A DNA stretch of 10,722 bases from an uncultured Enterocloster sp. (GTDB taxonomy: Bacteria > Bacillota > Clostridia > Lachnospirales > Lachnospiraceae): contig CALWMT010000060.1 of NCBI GenBank assembly GCA_944382045.1, forward strand, positions 1-10,722. Direction: 5' to 3'. The notes under the pieces are model-generated. The model searched no databases. It had not been told where the DNA came from and saw only the letters and a program-made list of their open reading frames with translations. The translations under genes were made by a program, and so were the position numbers. Below are positions 1 to 6,753 of this stretch, in pieces (position 1 is the first letter of the stretch; every line of letters starts with the position of its first letter).

Positions 1-16
1 TGTTGCAAATGCAACA
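1..16. promoter_or_regulatory. Operator-like perfect dyad upstream of the sufC-like gene
   Basis: The sequence reads TGTTGCA-AA-TGCAACA, two perfect 7-bp inverted arms around a 2-bp centre. It ends at the first bases of the putative -35 box, a typical place for a repressor site. It could extend beyond the window edge. I do not recognise it as a classical Fur box or IscR site, so the cognate regulator is unknown. As RNA it could form only a 6-bp stem, with a T-run four bases later, so a weak terminator of an upstream gene is the alternative. Confidence 0.5.
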
Positions 17-43
17 GACATTTTTTACCGGCGGAAGTATAGT
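15..43 (+). promoter_or_regulatory. Sigma-A-like promoter for the SufC/SufB pair
   Basis: A -35-like CAGACA (15-20; 4 of 6 consensus bases) and a -10 TATAGT (38-43; 5 of 6) are separated by exactly 17 bases. Transcription would begin near 50, giving a leader of about 64 nt before the ATG at 114. The upstream dyad (1-16) overlaps the first bases of the -35 box, so repression by occlusion is a reasonable inference. No experimental evidence is available. Confidence 0.5.
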
Positions 44-113
44 GTAGATGTTCAGAGAAAATGCTTATACTGTATTCTGCGGGACAGAAAAGACAAGAGA
101 GGTAGGAACAGCC

Positions 114-851
114 ATGCTTACATTGGAAAATCTCTCCTTTGAAGTCAACGACGATAAAGGGGAAAAGGGAATTATAAAAGACATCAGCCTCACCGTGGGC
201 GACGGAAAATTTGTGGTCATCACTGGGCCGAATGGGGGCGGAAAGTCCACGATGGCCAAGCTGATTATGGGAATCGAGCATCCGAATTCCGGGCGCATTT
301 ATTTTGATGGCCAGGATATCACAGATATGAGTATCACAGACCGGGCGAATCTGGGCATCAGCTTCGCCTTTCAGCAGCCCGTGCGGTTTAAGGGGGTTCA
401 GGTGATTGATCTGCTTCGCCTGGCGGCCAAGAAAAGGCTGACCGTGGCAGAGGCCTGTCAGTATCTTGCCGAGGTAGGGCTCTGCGCAAAGGATTACATC
501 GACCGGGAGGTAAATGGAAGCCTTTCCGGCGGGGAGTTAAAGCGGATTGAGATTGCTACCGTGCTGGCACGCGCCTCCAAGCTCTCTGTATTTGATGAGC
601 CGGAGGCAGGAATTGATCTGTGGAGCTTCCAGAACCTGATTCAGGTATTTGAGCGCATGCGTCAGAAGACAAAGGGGTCAATTCTTATTATTTCCCACCA
701 GGAACGGATCCTCAGCATTGCAGATGAGATTGTGGTGATTGCGGACGGCCGGGTGGTCAAGCAGGGGACCAGGGATGCGATTCTTCCGGAGATTCTGGGA
801 ACCGCCTCCGCAGTGGATGCATGCAATGGAATTCAGCAGATTGAGCAGTGA
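114..851 (+). CDS. sufC: SufC/SmsC-type ABC ATPase for Fe-S cluster assembly
   Basis: This 245-residue cytosolic ATPase is of the SufC family, which drives Fe-S cluster assembly on a SufB/SufD-type scaffold. Visible motifs are Walker A GPNGGGKST (38-46), a Q-loop in FAFQQP (84-89), the signature LSGGELKR (137-144), Walker B ending in FDEPEAGID (160-168) and the H-loop histidine in ISHQ (H195). The DEPEAGID stretch and the FAFQQP Q-loop are more SufC-like than transporter-like, and no membrane partner is nearby. The ATG at 114 is chosen because AGAGG (98-102) and AGG (104-106) precede it and the family's N-terminus begins with a LENL-type strand. An upstream in-frame ATG at 48 lies at or before the predicted transcription start and has no ribosome-binding site. 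The next gene, a SufB/SufD-type protein, follows after 19 nt, which supports the assignment. Confidence 0.9.
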   Translation: MLTLENLSFEVNDDKGEKGIIKDISLTVGDGKFVVITGPNGGGKSTMAKLIMGIEHPNSGRIYFDGQDITDMSITDRANLGISFAFQQPVRFKGVQVIDLLRLAAKKRLTVAEACQYLAEVGLCAKDYIDREVNGSLSGGELKRIEIATVLARASKLSVFDEPEAGIDLWSFQNLIQVFERMRQKTKGSILIISHQERILSIADEIVVIADGRVVKQGTRDAILPEILGTASAVDACNGIQQIEQ

Positions 852-870
852 TGAAAAAGGGGTAACAGAT

Positions 871-1788
871 ATGGATCAGATACAGGAGAGAATACTGGAA
901 GAGGTGGCGGACCTTCACGGCGTGCCGGAGGGCGCTTACAATATACGTGCAAACGGACAGATGGCCGGACGCAGCACAACGGCCAACATTGACATTGTGA
1001 CAAAGACAGACAAGCCGGGAATTGATATTCATATTAAGCCCGGCACCAAGCATGAGAGCGTGCATATCCCGGTGGTGATCAGCGACAGCGGCCTGAAGGA
1101 AGTGGTATACAATGATTTTTACATCGGCCATGATGCGGATGTGGTGATCGTGGCCGGCTGCGGCATCCACAACTGCGGGGTCCAGGATTCAGAGCACGAC
1201 GGCGTGCACCGCTTCTTTGTGGGAAAGAATGCACGGGTGAAATATGTGGAGAAGCATTACGGCGAGGGTGATGGAAAAGGACAGCGGATTTTAAACCCCC
1301 AGACCGAGGTCTATATGGAAGAGGGAAGCTTCGCAGAGATGGAGATGGTCCAGATCAAGGGCGTGGATTCCACCAAGCGGACCAATCTGGCCAAGCTGGA
1401 GGCTGGCGCCAAGCTGATTGTGCGGGAGCGCCTCCTGACTCACGGCTCCCAGTATGCGGAAAGCGATTATGTGGTGGAGCTCAATGGGGAGGACTCCAGC
1501 GCGGACGTGGTTTCCCGCTCTGTGGCGAAGGAGCATTCCCAACAGCTCTTTAAATCAGAGATTATCGGCAACGCCAAGTGCAGCGGCCATACAGAGTGCG
1601 ATGCGATCATTATGGACGATGCCAAGATCGTGGCGGTTCCCGGCCTGACGGCAAACAACCTGGATGCTGCCCTGATTCATGAGGCTGCAATTGGAAAGAT
1701 CGCCGGGGAGCAGATTATAAAGCTCATGACCCTGGGGCTTACCGAGGAGGAGGCAGAGGCTCAGATCGTGAACGGATTCCTGAAATAG
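871..1788 (+). CDS. Short SufB/SufD-type scaffold protein (SmsB-like)
   Basis: The 305-residue protein matches the SufB/SufD beta-helix family. It is much shorter than classical SufB (about 470-495 aa) or SufD (about 420 aa), and its length suits the single SufBD protein of minimal SUF-like systems. The core spans about 60-230 and the family's C-terminal helical part about 265-305 (HEAAIGKI, then a GLTEEEAEAQIVNGF ending). Cysteines are C97 and C102 (GCGIHNCG), C237 and C243. C243 in TECDAI appears to align with the catalytic Cys405 of E. coli SufB, and E271 in IHEAA with SufB Glu434; both alignments are from memory. With one SufBD gene, a homodimer bound to two SufC copies is the likely complex. 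ATG 871 is chosen because AAGGGG (857-862) lies 8 nt upstream. Further upstream in-frame ATGs would overlap sufC and add unrelated residues. Confidence 0.87.
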   Translation: MDQIQERILEEVADLHGVPEGAYNIRANGQMAGRSTTANIDIVTKTDKPGIDIHIKPGTKHESVHIPVVISDSGLKEVVYNDFYIGHDADVVIVAGCGIHNCGVQDSEHDGVHRFFVGKNARVKYVEKHYGEGDGKGQRILNPQTEVYMEEGSFAEMEMVQIKGVDSTKRTNLAKLEAGAKLIVRERLLTHGSQYAESDYVVELNGEDSSADVVSRSVAKEHSQQLFKSEIIGNAKCSGHTECDAIIMDDAKIVAVPGLTANNLDAALIHEAAIGKIAGEQIIKLMTLGLTEEEAEAQIVNGFLK

Positions 1789-1799
1789 GAATCGTTTAT

Positions 1800-1848
1800 C
1801 CGCAGCCTGTCATATACTGGGAAAAAGAGTCTGCGGGAGATCTGTCCC
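1800..1848 (+). promoter_or_regulatory. Leader of the S8 protease gene with SD-masking hairpins
   Basis: CCGCAG (1800-1805) pairs perfectly with CTGCGG (1831-1836). The second arm enters the Shine-Dalgarno GGGAGA (1835-1840). Alternatively GGGA (1835-1838) pairs with TCCC (1845-1848), which touches the start codon. Both folds would hide the ribosome-binding site, so translational control is possible. No T-run follows, so it is not a terminator. A -10-like TATACT (1813-1818) sits in the loop but has no good -35, so the gene may rely on read-through from the Fe-S genes. Confidence 0.35.
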
Positions 1849-3651
1849 ATGGAAAATCAAAAGCGTGAGAATCTTTTAAATCTGGCGCTGGATACCCCGG
1901 AGGAGGAGCGGGCGCGCTCTCAGGACCTGAATGTGGGCTACAGCCAGGCGGATCGGACCTGGGAGCTGATTGTGCGCTGCCGGGGGAGCCTAAAATGGCT
2001 GGAGGAGGAGCCCGGCGTGCCGGAGCCAGGAATCCGGGTGAATGAGCTTGCGGGCGGCTATGCCATTCTGCGTGTCCCAGAGGCATTTGTAGACACAGTG
2101 AGCCGTCTGGAGCAGATTGAATATATTGAGAAACCAAAGAGGCTGTTTTTCGCTCTGAATGGAGCGAGGACAGCCTCCTGTCTTTCAGGAGTTCAGCCGG
2201 GAACAGAGGAGGGGCTGGCGGCAGACGCGGGGAGCCCTGGCAGAGCAGCACTGACAGCCGGGCAGGCTGCGGCCTCTGCTGGAAGCCTCGATCTTACAGG
2301 CCGCGGGATTTTGATGGCGGTGAGTGACTCAGGAATCGACTGTTTTCAGCAGGACTGCCGGGATGCGGACGGCACCACCCGGATTCTGTATCTTTGGGAT
2401 CAGGATCAGGGGAGGGTATACACGCGGGATGACATCAATGCGGCGCTTGGCGCAGACAGCCGTGCCCAGGCCCTGGAGCTTGTCCCCTCCCAGGACTTGA
2501 GCGGACACGGCACAGCGGTGGCCTCCATTGCAGCTGGAAATGGGAGAGAAAGCCAGGGCGTGTACCGAGGGGTTGCGTTTGCCAGCGAGCTTTTGATCGT
2601 AAAGCTGGGAACCCCTCTGCCGGACAGCTTTCCGAGGACGGCTCAGCTCATGGAGGCGCTGGATTTTGCAGCGGCCAAGGCCCAGGAGCTGGGGGTCCCC
2701 ATGGCAGTGAATATCAGCTTTGGAAATACCTACGGAGCCCATGACGGCACAGGACTGCTGGAGACATTTATGGACAGCATAGCGGTATCAGGCCGTTTTG
2801 TGCTCGTGACAGGCTCGGGAAATGAGGGGGCCGGGGCCGGCCATACAGCAGGCCGCCTGGAGCAGGGAAGCACGAGGGATGTGGAGCTCTCGATAGCTCC
2901 CTTTGAGACGGGAATAGGGGTACAGCTATGGAAATCCTATGCGGATCGTTTTTCCATCCGCCTGATTGCCCCGTCCGGGGAAATTCTGGGCCCTCTGCGA
3001 AGGCGGCTTGGGATGCAGATCTGGAGCACGGATCAGACCAATATCCTGGTCTACTATGGGGAGCCCAGCCCATTCAGCCAGGCCCAGGAGGTGTATTTTG
3101 ATTTTATTCCCAAAGGGGACTTTATGGACAGCGGAATCTGGACCTTCCGCCTGACACCGGAGGATCTGGTTACAGGGGAATATGATCTGTGGCTTCCCTC
3201 CCGGGGAATCCTAAATCCAGCGACCCGCTTCCTGCAGCCTGTGCCTGAGACCACGCTCACCATCCCCTCCACAGCGGCGCGGGTTATTACGGTTGGAGCG
3301 TATGATGACTCCTACCGCGCGTATGCGGATTTTTCCGGACGCGGCTATACACGCCAGACCCGCAGGGTAAAGCCGGATCTGGCTGCCCCTGGCGTGGATA
3401 TTGTGGCGGCAAAAAGCGGCGGGGGATATGAGGCGGTGTCGGGAACCTCCTTTGCAGCTCCCTTTGTGGCAGGCAGCGCAGCTCTCCTGATGCAGTGGGG
3501 CATTGTTGAGGGGCGTGATCCCTTTCTCTACGGGGAGAAGGTGAAGGCGTATTTGATCAGAGGGGCCAGAAGGGCCGCTGGATATGCGCCATGGCCAAAT
3601 CCGCAGCTGGGATGGGGGACTCTGTGCGTGCGGGAGAGTCTGCCGGAGTGA
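1849..3651 (+). CDS. Csp-like S8 subtilisin protease with jelly-roll insert
   Basis: A 600-residue serine protease with an intact triad: D160 in VSDSGID, H220 in SGHGTAVAS and S534 in SGTSFAAP; N325 in GSGNEG is the oxyanion asparagine. Residues about 35-100 resemble the Csp prodomain (WELIVRC, YAILRVP, IEYIEKP). Residues 105-150 form an Ala/Gly-rich linker. Residues about 340-475, between N325 and S534, form a beta-rich insertion at the place of the jelly-roll domain of clostridial CspB. There is no signal peptide or membrane segment, so it is probably cytosolic or packed in spores. CspB-family proteases activate the cortex lytic enzyme SleC during spore germination, but neither sleC nor cspC is nearby, and many Lachnospiraceae encode several paralogues of unknown role. 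The substrate here is therefore unknown. ATG 1849 has GGGAGA 8 nt upstream. The family call is firm; a germination role is inference. Confidence 0.87.
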   Translation: MENQKRENLLNLALDTPEEERARSQDLNVGYSQADRTWELIVRCRGSLKWLEEEPGVPEPGIRVNELAGGYAILRVPEAFVDTVSRLEQIEYIEKPKRLFFALNGARTASCLSGVQPGTEEGLAADAGSPGRAALTAGQAAASAGSLDLTGRGILMAVSDSGIDCFQQDCRDADGTTRILYLWDQDQGRVYTRDDINAALGADSRAQALELVPSQDLSGHGTAVASIAAGNGRESQGVYRGVAFASELLIVKLGTPLPDSFPRTAQLMEALDFAAAKAQELGVPMAVNISFGNTYGAHDGTGLLETFMDSIAVSGRFVLVTGSGNEGAGAGHTAGRLEQGSTRDVELSIAPFETGIGVQLWKSYADRFSIRLIAPSGEILGPLRRRLGMQIWSTDQTNILVYYGEPSPFSQAQEVYFDFIPKGDFMDSGIWTFRLTPEDLVTGEYDLWLPSRGILNPATRFLQPVPETTLTIPSTAARVITVGAYDDSYRAYADFSGRGYTRQTRRVKPDLAAPGVDIVAAKSGGGYEAVSGTSFAAPFVAGSAALLMQWGIVEGRDPFLYGEKVKAYLIRGARRAAGYAPWPNPQLGWGTLCVRESLPE

Positions 3652-3661
3652 CAAAACGAGG

Positions 3662-3691
3662 GGCCTGCGGCCGATGGCGGTTTTCTCTTTT
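3662..3691 (+). terminator. Weak candidate terminator after the S8 protease gene
   Basis: Ten bases past the stop codon, GGCC (3662-3665) can pair with GGCC (3669-3672) around a TGC loop. A pyrimidine-rich TTTTCTCTTTT stretch (3681-3691) follows after 8 nt. The stem is short and the T-tract is displaced, so termination would be inefficient. It is listed because it is the only terminator-like element between the protease and dgt. Confidence 0.3.
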
Positions 3692-3699
3692 CCCTGCTC

Positions 3700-3728
3700 T
3701 GGTAAAATCAGCAGATCTATGATAAAAT
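3700..3728 (+). promoter_or_regulatory. Candidate distal promoter P1 for the dgt-dnaG-rpoD operon
   Basis: TGGTAA (3700-3705; 3 of 6 consensus bases) lies 17 bases before TAAAAT (3723-3728). Transcription would start near 3735, leaving a leader of about 60 nt. The same TGGTAAAA octamer recurs at 3745-3752 in front of the stronger -10 of P2. A dyad (3713-3742) covers the -10 and the predicted start. Confidence 0.3.
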
Positions 3729-3742
3729 AACCCCATAGATTT
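3713..3742. repeat. Inverted repeat in the dgt promoter region
   Basis: ATCTATG (3715-3721) and CATAGAT (3734-3740) are perfect 7-bp inverted arms with a 12-nt spacer. One G-T and one A-T pair can extend the stem to 3713/3742. Only TTTTG follows the hairpin, which is poor for a terminator. Its position over the P1 -10 and just before the P2 -35 makes an operator possible. No regulator is identifiable. Confidence 0.4.
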
Positions 3743-3744
3743 TG

Positions 3745-3773
3745 TGGTAAAAGAAGAATGCCTCCAATATAAT
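3745..3773 (+). promoter_or_regulatory. Candidate proximal promoter P2 for the dgt-dnaG-rpoD operon
   Basis: A perfect -10 TATAAT (3768-3773) lies 17 bases after TGGTAA (3745-3750; 3 of 6 consensus bases). The surroundings are markedly AT-rich against the GC-rich genes on either side. Transcription would start near 3780, only a few bases before the ribosome-binding site of dgt at 3784-3789. The leader would therefore be very short. Confidence 0.5.
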
Positions 3774-3783
3774 ATATAAAGAT

Positions 3784-3789
3784 GGGAAG
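3784..3789 (+). promoter_or_regulatory. Ribosome-binding site that sets the dgt start
   Basis: GGGAAG lies 7 nt before the ATG at 3797. The other in-frame ATG, at 3782, lies upstream of this site, has no Shine-Dalgarno sequence and sits at the predicted P2 transcription start. The 3797 start is preferred. Confidence 0.55.
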
Positions 3790-3796
3790 TGTGCAC

Positions 3797-4807
3797 ATGA
3801 ATATCCGGGAGTCATTGGAAGCCTTGGAGGAACAGATTTTAAGCCCCTACGCCGCCCTCAGCAGCCAGACCCGCGGGCGTGAACGTCCGGAGGAGCTGTG
3901 CGATATGCGTCCGGAGTACCAGAGAGACCGGGATCGGATTCTGCACTGCAAGGCCTTCCGCAGGCTGAAGCACAAGACCCAGGTGTTTCTGGCACCAGAG
4001 GGGGACCACTACAGGACAAGGCTTACCCATACCCTGGAGGTATCTCAGATTGCCCGGACCATTGCCAAGGCCCTTCGGCTCAACGAGAGCCTGACAGAGG
4101 CGATTGCTCTGGGACATGACCTGGGGCACACGCCCTTTGGGCATTCCGGTGAATACATATTGAACCAGATCTGCGAGGATGGATTTGCACATTATGAGCA
4201 GAGTGTCCGGGTGGTGGAGGTGCTGGAGAAGGATGGGCGCGGGCTGAACCTTACCTGGGAGGTTCGGGATGGAATCCGCAATCACAGAACCTCCGGCCAT
4301 CCCTCTACCCTGGAGGGAGGGATTGTGCGGTTATCGGACAAGATTGCCTATATCAACCACGACATTGACGATGCCATCCGTGCCAGGATGTTTGTGGAGG
4401 AGGACCTGCCCGCAGAGTATACAGATGTGCTGGGCCACAGTGTGCGGGAGCGGCTGAATACCATGATTCATGACATCATTGCCAACAGCATGGACAGGCC
4501 CCAGATTGCCATGTCTGAGGGCATGGAGGAGGCCATGCAGGGGCTGCGCAGCTGGATGTTTGCCAATGTGTATAAGAATGAGGTGCCCAAGGCGGAGGAG
4601 GGAAAGGCCCAGGCCATGATTGCTCAGCTGTATGAGTATTACATGAAGCATGTGGACCAGCTCCCCACGGAGTACGTGCTCCTTATTGTGAATGGGGGAG
4701 AGAAGAAATCCCGAGTGGTCTGCGATTATATTGCGGGGATGAGTGATATCTATGCCATTGACCAGTTTGAGCGCCTGTTTGTGCCCAAGCGGTGGAATGT
4801 GTATTGA
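3797..4807 (+). CDS. dgt: Deoxyguanosinetriphosphate triphosphohydrolase (HD domain)
   Basis: A 336-residue HD-superfamily enzyme that would hydrolyse dGTP (and perhaps other dNTPs) to the deoxynucleoside and inorganic triphosphate in the cytosol. The family hallmark RDRDRILHCKAFRRLKHKTQVF (about 43-64) is present. The metal site is built from H78 (THTLEVSQ), H107-D108 (GHDLGHTPFGH) and a later aspartate in YINHDIDDA (D189). H111 and H116 are the conserved histidines after the HD pair. Length fits the short clostridial form rather than the roughly 500-aa E. coli Dgt. It ends 20 nt before dnaG, so the two are probably co-transcribed, which places dNTP pool control next to primer synthesis. The start at 3797 is chosen from GGGAAG 7 nt upstream. 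Substrate preference among dNTPs cannot be read from the sequence. Confidence 0.92.
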   Translation: MNIRESLEALEEQILSPYAALSSQTRGRERPEELCDMRPEYQRDRDRILHCKAFRRLKHKTQVFLAPEGDHYRTRLTHTLEVSQIARTIAKALRLNESLTEAIALGHDLGHTPFGHSGEYILNQICEDGFAHYEQSVRVVEVLEKDGRGLNLTWEVRDGIRNHRTSGHPSTLEGGIVRLSDKIAYINHDIDDAIRARMFVEEDLPAEYTDVLGHSVRERLNTMIHDIIANSMDRPQIAMSEGMEEAMQGLRSWMFANVYKNEVPKAEEGKAQAMIAQLYEYYMKHVDQLPTEYVLLIVNGGEKKSRVVCDYIAGMSDIYAIDQFERLFVPKRWNVY

Positions 4808-4827
4808 ATCGGAAGGGAGAGAATTTC

Positions 4828-6723
4828 ATGTACTATCCGGAGGAAGTCGTAGAAGAAGTGAGAATGAAGAATGACATCGTGGACGTAGTCTCGGGATATG
4901 TAAAGCTCCAGAAGAAGGGGGCCAATTATTTCGGCCTCTGCCCCTTCCACAATGAGAAATCCCCCTCATTTTCTGTCTCCCCCGGCAAGCAGATGTACTA
5001 CTGCTTTGGATGCGGGGCAGGAGGGAATGTATTTACCTTCCTGATGGAATATGAAAATTATACATTTCAGGAGGCGCTCCAGAGCCTGGCAGACCGGGCG
5101 GGGGTTGCACTTCCCAAGATCGAATATGGGAAGGAGGCCAGGGAACAGGCGGAGCTTCGGGCGAGGCTTCTGGAGGTCAATAAGCTGGCGGCAAATTATT
5201 TCTATCATCAGCTGAAAAGCCCCCAGGGCCAGCTGGGGTATCAGTATCTCCGCGAAAAGCGCCAGCTCTCGGATCAGACCATCGTCCGGTTTGGGCTGGG
5301 CTACGCCAACAAGACCAGCGATGATTTGTACCGGTTTCTCAGAGAAAAAGGGTATGATGATGCGTTTTTAAAGGAGACAGGCCTTGTAGCTGTGGAGGAG
5401 CGGGGCGGCAGGGACAAGTTCTGGAACCGGGTTATGTTTCCGATTATGGATGTAAATAACCGGGTGATCGGCTTTGGCGGCCGTGTCATGGGGGATGGGG
5501 AGCCGAAATATTTAAACTCTCCGGAGACCAAAATTTTCGATAAGAGCCGGAGCCTGTACGGACTCAACTACGCCAGAAGCTCCCGGGAGAAATATATGCT
5601 GGTGTGCGAGGGATATCTGGATGTGATTTCCCTGCACCAGGCCGGATTCACGAATGCGGTGGCATCTCTGGGAACGGCGTTTACCAGCCAGCATGCAGGC
5701 ATTTTAAAGCGGTATACGGATCATGTGGTCCTCACCTATGACAGTGACGGAGCGGGCGTGAAGGCAGCGCTTCGGGCAATTCCTATCCTGCGGGATGCGG
5801 GTATTTCCAGCCGCGTGCTGAATATGAAGCCCTATAAGGATCCAGATGAGTTTATCAAGAGCTTGGGGGCAGATGCATTCCGGCAGAGGATCAAGGAGGC
5901 ACAAAACAGCTTTCTTTTTGAGCTTGATGTGCTGAAATCCGGGTATTCCATGGATGATCCGGAGGAGAAGACCCGGTTTTACCAGGAGACGGCGAAAAAG
6001 CTGCTTCAGTTTGGAGAGCCACTGGAGAGGGAGAATTATCTTGAGGCAGCCGCCCGTGCGCATATGATTCCGCAGGAGGAGCTGCGGCGCTTGGTAAACC
6101 GCATGGGGATGTCCCTGGGACTCAAGGCCGGAGAAGGACTGCGGGAGGACAGCCGGGGCCGGCGCGATACCGCCGGGCGGGAAGCGGCTTATGGGGCAGA
6201 GGACGCACGGATCCAGCCAGCCAGGAGCTCAGAGGCGGAGGGACGTGCGGGAGAGGGGAGCCTTGGAGCAGGAGGCGGCAGAAGAAGGGCTGGATTGGCT
6301 GCAAGAGAGGATGGAGTCCGCCGTTCCCAGCGGCTTCTTTTAACCTGGCTGATAGAGGAGCCCGCCCTCTTTGAAAGGATTGAGGGAATTCTCACCCCGG
6401 ATGACTTCACGGATGACCTTTACCGGCAGGTGGCGAAAAGCGTTTTTGATGGACACCGTGCAGGGCAGGTCAATCCGGCGGATATTCTCAGCCGCTATAT
6501 CAATGACCAGGACCAGTACAAGGAGGTTGCCGCCCTGTTCAACACAAGCCTTGGGGGGCTGACGGACAGCGCGGAGCAGAAAAAGGCCTTTGCAGAGACA
6601 GTCATCAAGGTAAAGAAGTACAGCCTTGATGAAGCCGGCCGCAATGCGAAGGATATTGCACAGCTCCAGGAGATTATCCGGCAGCAGGCGGCCTTAAAGA
6701 CGCTGCGCATACCGATGGATTAA
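4828..6723 (+). CDS. dnaG: DNA primase DnaG
   Basis: A 631-residue primase that makes RNA primers at the replication fork together with the DnaB-type helicase. The N-terminal CHC2 zinc ribbon has C38, H41, C59 and C62 (CPFH...CFGC). The core runs to about residue 430, and its TOPRIM part shows E261 in CEGYLDV and the metal pair D305/D307 in TYDSDGAG, followed by YKDPDEF. A disordered-looking Gly/Arg/Ala/Glu-rich linker (about 432-497) separates this from a helical C-terminal helicase-binding domain (about 498-631). ATG 4828 is preferred over an in-frame ATG at 4792 inside dgt, because GGGAGA (4815-4820) lies 7 nt before it and MYYPEEVVEEV is the expected start of the zinc domain. It sits between dgt and rpoD, as in many clostridia, and matches the dnaG-rpoD core of the macromolecular synthesis operon. 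Confidence 0.97.
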   Translation: MYYPEEVVEEVRMKNDIVDVVSGYVKLQKKGANYFGLCPFHNEKSPSFSVSPGKQMYYCFGCGAGGNVFTFLMEYENYTFQEALQSLADRAGVALPKIEYGKEAREQAELRARLLEVNKLAANYFYHQLKSPQGQLGYQYLREKRQLSDQTIVRFGLGYANKTSDDLYRFLREKGYDDAFLKETGLVAVEERGGRDKFWNRVMFPIMDVNNRVIGFGGRVMGDGEPKYLNSPETKIFDKSRSLYGLNYARSSREKYMLVCEGYLDVISLHQAGFTNAVASLGTAFTSQHAGILKRYTDHVVLTYDSDGAGVKAALRAIPILRDAGISSRVLNMKPYKDPDEFIKSLGADAFRQRIKEAQNSFLFELDVLKSGYSMDDPEEKTRFYQETAKKLLQFGEPLERENYLEAAARAHMIPQEELRRLVNRMGMSLGLKAGEGLREDSRGRRDTAGREAAYGAEDARIQPARSSEAEGRAGEGSLGAGGGRRRAGLAAREDGVRRSQRLLLTWLIEEPALFERIEGILTPDDFTDDLYRQVAKSVFDGHRAGQVNPADILSRYINDQDQYKEVAALFNTSLGGLTDSAEQKKAFAETVIKVKKYSLDEAGRNAKDIAQLQEIIRQQAALKTLRIPMD

Positions 6724-6753
6724 ACGGGATTTCACAGGGAGGAAGGACGGATT

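Noticed and set aside
48..113. N-terminal extension of the SufC-like protein starting at ATG 48
   Set aside because: The ATG lies at the predicted transcription start, lacks a ribosome-binding site, and the 22 extra residues do not resemble the SufC N-terminus.
739..870. Long overlap start of the SufB/SufD-type protein inside sufC
   Set aside because: The 44 extra residues are an out-of-frame reading of sufC, and a good ribosome-binding site precedes ATG 871.
1811..1818. CATATACT as a sporulation sigma-E/K -10 before the S8 protease
   Set aside because: It fits the CATAnnnT pattern, but no matching -35 element is found at the required spacing, so it is not called as a promoter.
1796..2251. 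151-codon minus-strand frame over the protease prodomain
   Set aside because: It is proline/serine-rich as expected from the complement of a GC-rich gene, with no domain and no independent signals.
3715..3744. The ATCTATG/CATAGAT hairpin as an intrinsic terminator
   Set aside because: The stem is AT-rich with a 12-nt loop, and only four T residues follow before G-rich sequence.
3750..3762. Possible sigma-H -10 (GAAT) before dgt
   Set aside because: GAAT is followed by GC rather than A/T, and no AGGA-type -35 lies at the right distance.
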